Origin: Lysobacter sp. TY2-98
GTDB lineage: Bacteria; Pseudomonadota; Gammaproteobacteria; Xanthomonadales; Xanthomonadaceae
NCBI RefSeq assembly: GCF_003367355.1
Contig: NZ_CP031413.1
Span: 2,460,921 to 2,524,920, forward strand
DNA length: 64,000 nt
Reading direction: 5' to 3'
Part shown: in pieces, positions 61,455 to 64,000 of the stretch
How positions within the stretch are numbered: the stretch's first letter is position 1
How the letters are laid out: every line of letters begins with the position of its first letter
Position numbers and translations under genes: made by a program
Notes under the pieces: model-generated
What the model was told of the DNA's origin: nothing
Databases searched by the model: none
The model's input: the letters and a program-made list of their open reading frames with translations, nothing else

Positions 61455-62513
61455 ATGCGTCGACGGCGGCTGCGGCAGCCTCGCGGCATGGCTCGATCGC
61501 CCTCCGCTCCCAGACATTCCGCCGCGAAGATCGCGGCGCAGCGGGTCGCCCCCGCGCCGGCCGACCGCGCCGCGCATCCCGGGGACGCCCCGCCCGTCAC
61601 GGCGCGGCTCGACCCGACCGAGAAGGCCTCGATCACCCAGGCCGACGGCGCGCCGCCGCCGGCCGACGTCAAGAAGGTGGTGCGCAAGGCCAGCATCGGC
61701 ACCCTGCCGATGGCGCTGCTGCGGCGCTTCCTCGATTCCGACGTCATCACCCAGGCCGCCGCGCTCGCGTTCTACGCCGCGCTCGCCATGGCGCCGCTGA
61801 TGCTGCTCCTGCTGTGGCTGACCGCCTCCAACACCAAGGCCGAACAGGCGGTGATCCTGCAGGTCGGCCTGCTGGTCGGGCCGCAGGCGCAGGAGGTCGC
61901 GCGCACCGTGCTCGCGGCGGCGGCGTCGACGCCCGACACCGGCTCGATCGCCGGCTGGTGGAGCATCGCGCTGCTGCTGATCGGCGCCAGCGCCGTGTTC
62001 GCGCAGCTGCAGGATGCCCTCAACCGCATCTTCCGCACCGACGCCACCGCCCTGCCCGGCCTGTGGAACTGGCTGCAGAAGCGCCTGCTGTCGTTCGGGC
62101 TGGTGCTCGCGGTGGTGTTCCTGCTGGTGATCTCGATGACGGTGACCACCGTGCTCGACCTCACCATCGGCCGCTACGCGCAGGGGGAGACCCTGGTGGC
62201 GACGCTGGCCGCGTTGCTCGTCTACGCCTTCACCTTCGCGCTGATGTACCACTTCCTGCCCGATCGCCGCGTGCGCTGGCAGCTTGCCCTGGCCGGCGGC
62301 GCGTTCACCTCCGTGCTGTTCCTCGCCGGGCGCGCAGGCATCGCCTGGTACCTCGCGCACCAGAGCACGGTGTCCGCCTACGGCGCGATGGGCGCGCTCG
62401 TGCTGACCATGCTCTGGGTCTACTACGCCGCGATGATCCTGTTCGCCGGCGCGGTGGTGACGGCGGTCATCGACGAACGTCTGGGCCCGCCTCGGGCGCC
62501 CAATACCGCCTGA
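61455..62513 (+). CDS. YihY/BrkB-family membrane protein
   Basis: 352 residues from 61455; an ATG at 61488 gives 341. A cytoplasmic N-terminal region of about 85 residues rich in Pro/Ala precedes six membrane helices (about 95-335). Family features: SDVITQAAALAFYAALAMAPLMLLLL, the GASAVFAQLQDALNRIF motif and the last helix with SAYGAMGALVLTMLWVYYAAMILFAGA. Often labelled virulence factor BrkB, but the function is not established. Lies between yqeY and dnaG on the same strand. Confidence 0.9.
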   Translation: MRRRRLRQPRGMARSPSAPRHSAAKIAAQRVAPAPADRAAHPGDAPPVTARLDPTEKASITQADGAPPPADVKKVVRKASIGTLPMALLRRFLDSDVITQAAALAFYAALAMAPLMLLLLWLTASNTKAEQAVILQVGLLVGPQAQEVARTVLAAAASTPDTGSIAGWWSIALLLIGASAVFAQLQDALNRIFRTDATALPGLWNWLQKRLLSFGLVLAVVFLLVISMTVTTVLDLTIGRYAQGETLVATLAALLVYAFTFALMYHFLPDRRVRWQLALAGGAFTSVLFLAGRAGIAWYLAHQSTVSAYGAMGALVLTMLWVYYAAMILFAGAVVTAVIDERLGPPRAPNTA

Positions 62514-62803
62514 GCCCGAGTCGCAACGCCTGATGCGCCGACCTGCGACGCTGGCGTCGTGGGGCCGCCGGCACGCATCGCATGCCCCGGTCATACTGGC
62601 GCACGCATCGCGGCTGGCCGCACCGCGGTCATTGCCATGGACGGGAATGCATCCGCCCGGCCTTGCGCCGGCAGCCCGCGCACCCACCACTTCGCAGGCC
62701 CCGCATGCGGGCCCCTTCATCGGCGACCGCGCCGCCGTAAGCGCCACGCGCGATACTGACGAACGCGCCGCCGCGCGCCACTGACCTCTGCCCGTTTCCG
62801 ACC
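62514..62803. other. About 290 bp upstream of dnaG with no gene
   Basis: The frames here lack coding character. No clean promoter or terminator is visible by eye. It may contain the dnaG promoter or an internal promoter of the dnaG-rpoD transcript. Confidence 0.5.
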
Positions 62804-64000
62804 TTGGCCCGCATCCCCGACGCCTTCATCGACGACCTGCTCGCCCGCACCGACATCGTCGAGGTGGTGGGTTCGCGCGTGCCGCTCAAGCGCCAGGGCA
62901 AGGAGTTCTCGGCGCGCTGCCCGTTCCACGACGAGCGTTCGCCGAGCTTCACGGTGTCGCCGGTCAAGCAGTTCTATCACTGCTTCGGCTGCGGGGCGCA
63001 CGGCACGGCGATCAGCTTCGTCATGCAGTACGACCGCCTGGAATTCCTCGACGCCGTCGAGGAACTCGCCAAGCGCGTCGGCATGGACGTGCCGAAGGAA
63101 ACCACGCAACGTGCTGCCGATCCGCAGCTGCAGGCGCTGTACGGCGTCGTCGAGTCGGCGATGGTGTTCTTCCGCCAGCAACTCAAGTCGAACGCGAAGG
63201 CGCGCGAGTATTTCGATCGTCGCGGCGTGAGCGAAGCGATCCGCGAGCAGTTCCAGCTCGGCTATGCGCCCGACGGCTTCGAAGCGCTGAAGAACGCGCT
63301 CGGCACCGATGCGACGCGGCTCGGCCTGCTCGAACGCGCCGGTCTGTTTTCGAAGAACGACTCCGGCCGCGTCTACGACAAGTTCCGCGATCGCGTGATG
63401 TTTCCGATCCACGATCGCCGCGGTCGCCCGATCGCATTCGGCGGTCGCGTCATCGAGAAGGATGCGAGCCCGAAGTACCTCAATTCGCCCGAGACGCAGC
63501 TGTTCCACAAAGGTCGCGAGCTGTACGGCCTGTGGCAGGTGCGCGGCGCGAACTCGAAGATCGAGCGTCTGATCGTCGTCGAGGGCTACATGGACGTGAT
63601 CGCGCTGTTCCAGCATGGCGTGACGCAGGCCGTCGCGACGCTGGGCACGGCGACCACGTCGGATCACGCGGAGTTGCTGTTCCGCAACGCGCCCGATGTG
63701 TACTTCTGCTTCGACGGCGATCGCGCCGGTCGTGGCGCGGCGTGGAAGGCAGTGGAATCCGTGCTGCCGCGCATGAAGGACGGACGCCAGGCGTTCTACC
63801 TGTTCCTGCCCGAAGGCGAAGACCCCGACACCATCGTGCGCAACGAAGGCCGCGAGGGTTTCGAAGCACGTCTGCAGTCGGCCACGCCGCTGTCGCAGTT
63901 CCTGTTCGACACGCTCGCGCAGGACGTCAACCTGGCGACGCTCGAAGGCAAGGGCCGCCTCGCCGAACGCGCGAAGCCGATGCTCGCGCAGATTCCCGAC
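62804..64000 (+). CDS. dnaG: DNA primase, 5' part (cut by the window end)
   Basis: The first 399 codons, starting from a TTG (62804) just before ARIPDAFIDDLLARTDIVEVV, the invariant family start. CHC2 zinc finger with ligands C39, H42, C60 and C63 (39-63). TOPRIM catalytic core (about 255-345) with IVVEGYMDVIAL and CFDGDRAGRGA, the acidic metal ligands. The window stops before the C-terminal helicase-interacting domain. Synthesises RNA primers at the replication fork. Confidence 0.97.
   Translation, partial: MARIPDAFIDDLLARTDIVEVVGSRVPLKRQGKEFSARCPFHDERSPSFTVSPVKQFYHCFGCGAHGTAISFVMQYDRLEFLDAVEELAKRVGMDVPKETTQRAADPQLQALYGVVESAMVFFRQQLKSNAKAREYFDRRGVSEAIREQFQLGYAPDGFEALKNALGTDATRLGLLERAGLFSKNDSGRVYDKFRDRVMFPIHDRRGRPIAFGGRVIEKDASPKYLNSPETQLFHKGRELYGLWQVRGANSKIERLIVVEGYMDVIALFQHGVTQAVATLGTATTSDHAELLFRNAPDVYFCFDGDRAGRGAAWKAVESVLPRMKDGRQAFYLFLPEGEDPDTIVRNEGREGFEARLQSATPLSQFLFDTLAQDVNLATLEGKGRLAERAKPMLAQIPD

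Overview
The window is high-GC DNA (third codon positions strongly G/C), packed with short intergenic gaps and many 1-4 base start/stop overlaps. Gene content points to a gammaproteobacterium of the Xanthomonadaceae/Lysobacteraceae (Lysobacter, Luteimonas, Stenotrophomonas or Xanthomonas type). The main reasons are a complete chromosomal Xanthomonas-type VirB/D4 type IV secretion locus with a long N0-type VirB7 lipoprotein, a PhoPQ-like pair behind a PepSY-like protein, a DUF4189 protein, and a yqeY - brkB - dnaG run. The genus cannot be fixed from this sequence alone. No tRNA, rRNA, CRISPR array, transposase, integrase or phage gene was found.

Layout. 1-9.3 kb: small secreted, membrane or disordered proteins, a thioredoxin-fold protein, a large GAF-GAF-GGDEF-EAL cyclic-di-GMP protein, a 3-methyladenine DNA glycosylase and a HAD phosphatase. 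9.4-14.6 kb: rpsU divergent from tsaD, then folB-folK, a pteridine-reductase-like SDR, a MidA-type methyltransferase and a VanZ-like protein. 14.6-18.4 kb: cell-wall cluster mltB - rlpA - D,D-carboxypeptidase. 18.5-24.7 kb: CsgG-like protein, DUF493 (ybeD) - lipB - lipA lipoate pathway and the tail-specific protease Prc. 24.7-28.5 kb: Ada-like methyltransferase, a small HDLRN-motif protein, a QEGLA/DUF1704 metallopeptidase-like protein and an EamA exporter. 28.5-37.4 kb: two divergent ABC export loci, one MacA/MacB-like with two permeases and one ABC-2 type followed by a DesK/DesR-like two-component system. 37.4-45.3 kb: a run of minus-strand genes (gluzincin-type peptidase, M17 aminopeptidase, HAD phosphatase, phoQ, phoP, PepSY-like protein, arginine-deiminase-related protein, dusA).

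45.5-58.7 kb is the centrepiece. It is a minus-strand secretion locus in the order small ORF - virD4 - virB7 - virB8 - virB9 - virB10 - virB11 - virB1 - virB2 - virB3 - virB4 - virB5 - virB6 - DUF4189. All twelve VirB/D4 components are present, while no relaxase or other DNA-processing gene is. That matches the bacterium-killing X-T4SS of Xanthomonas, Stenotrophomonas and Lysobacter rather than a conjugation system. No effector gene is recognisable in the window. Three undescribed regulatory-looking features sit in the locus: a 13-bp-stem hairpin with a T-run between virB3 and virB4, a 29-bp dyad upstream of virB1, and a 31-bp-spaced direct repeat in the divergent region between the virD4 operon and a hybrid sensor kinase.

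58.8-64 kb holds that PAS-GAF hybrid sensor kinase, yqeY, a BrkB/YihY membrane protein and the 5' part of dnaG (truncated by the window end). rpsU and yqeY-dnaG are usually neighbours. Here they lie 51 kb apart with rpsU reading away, which one inversion could explain.
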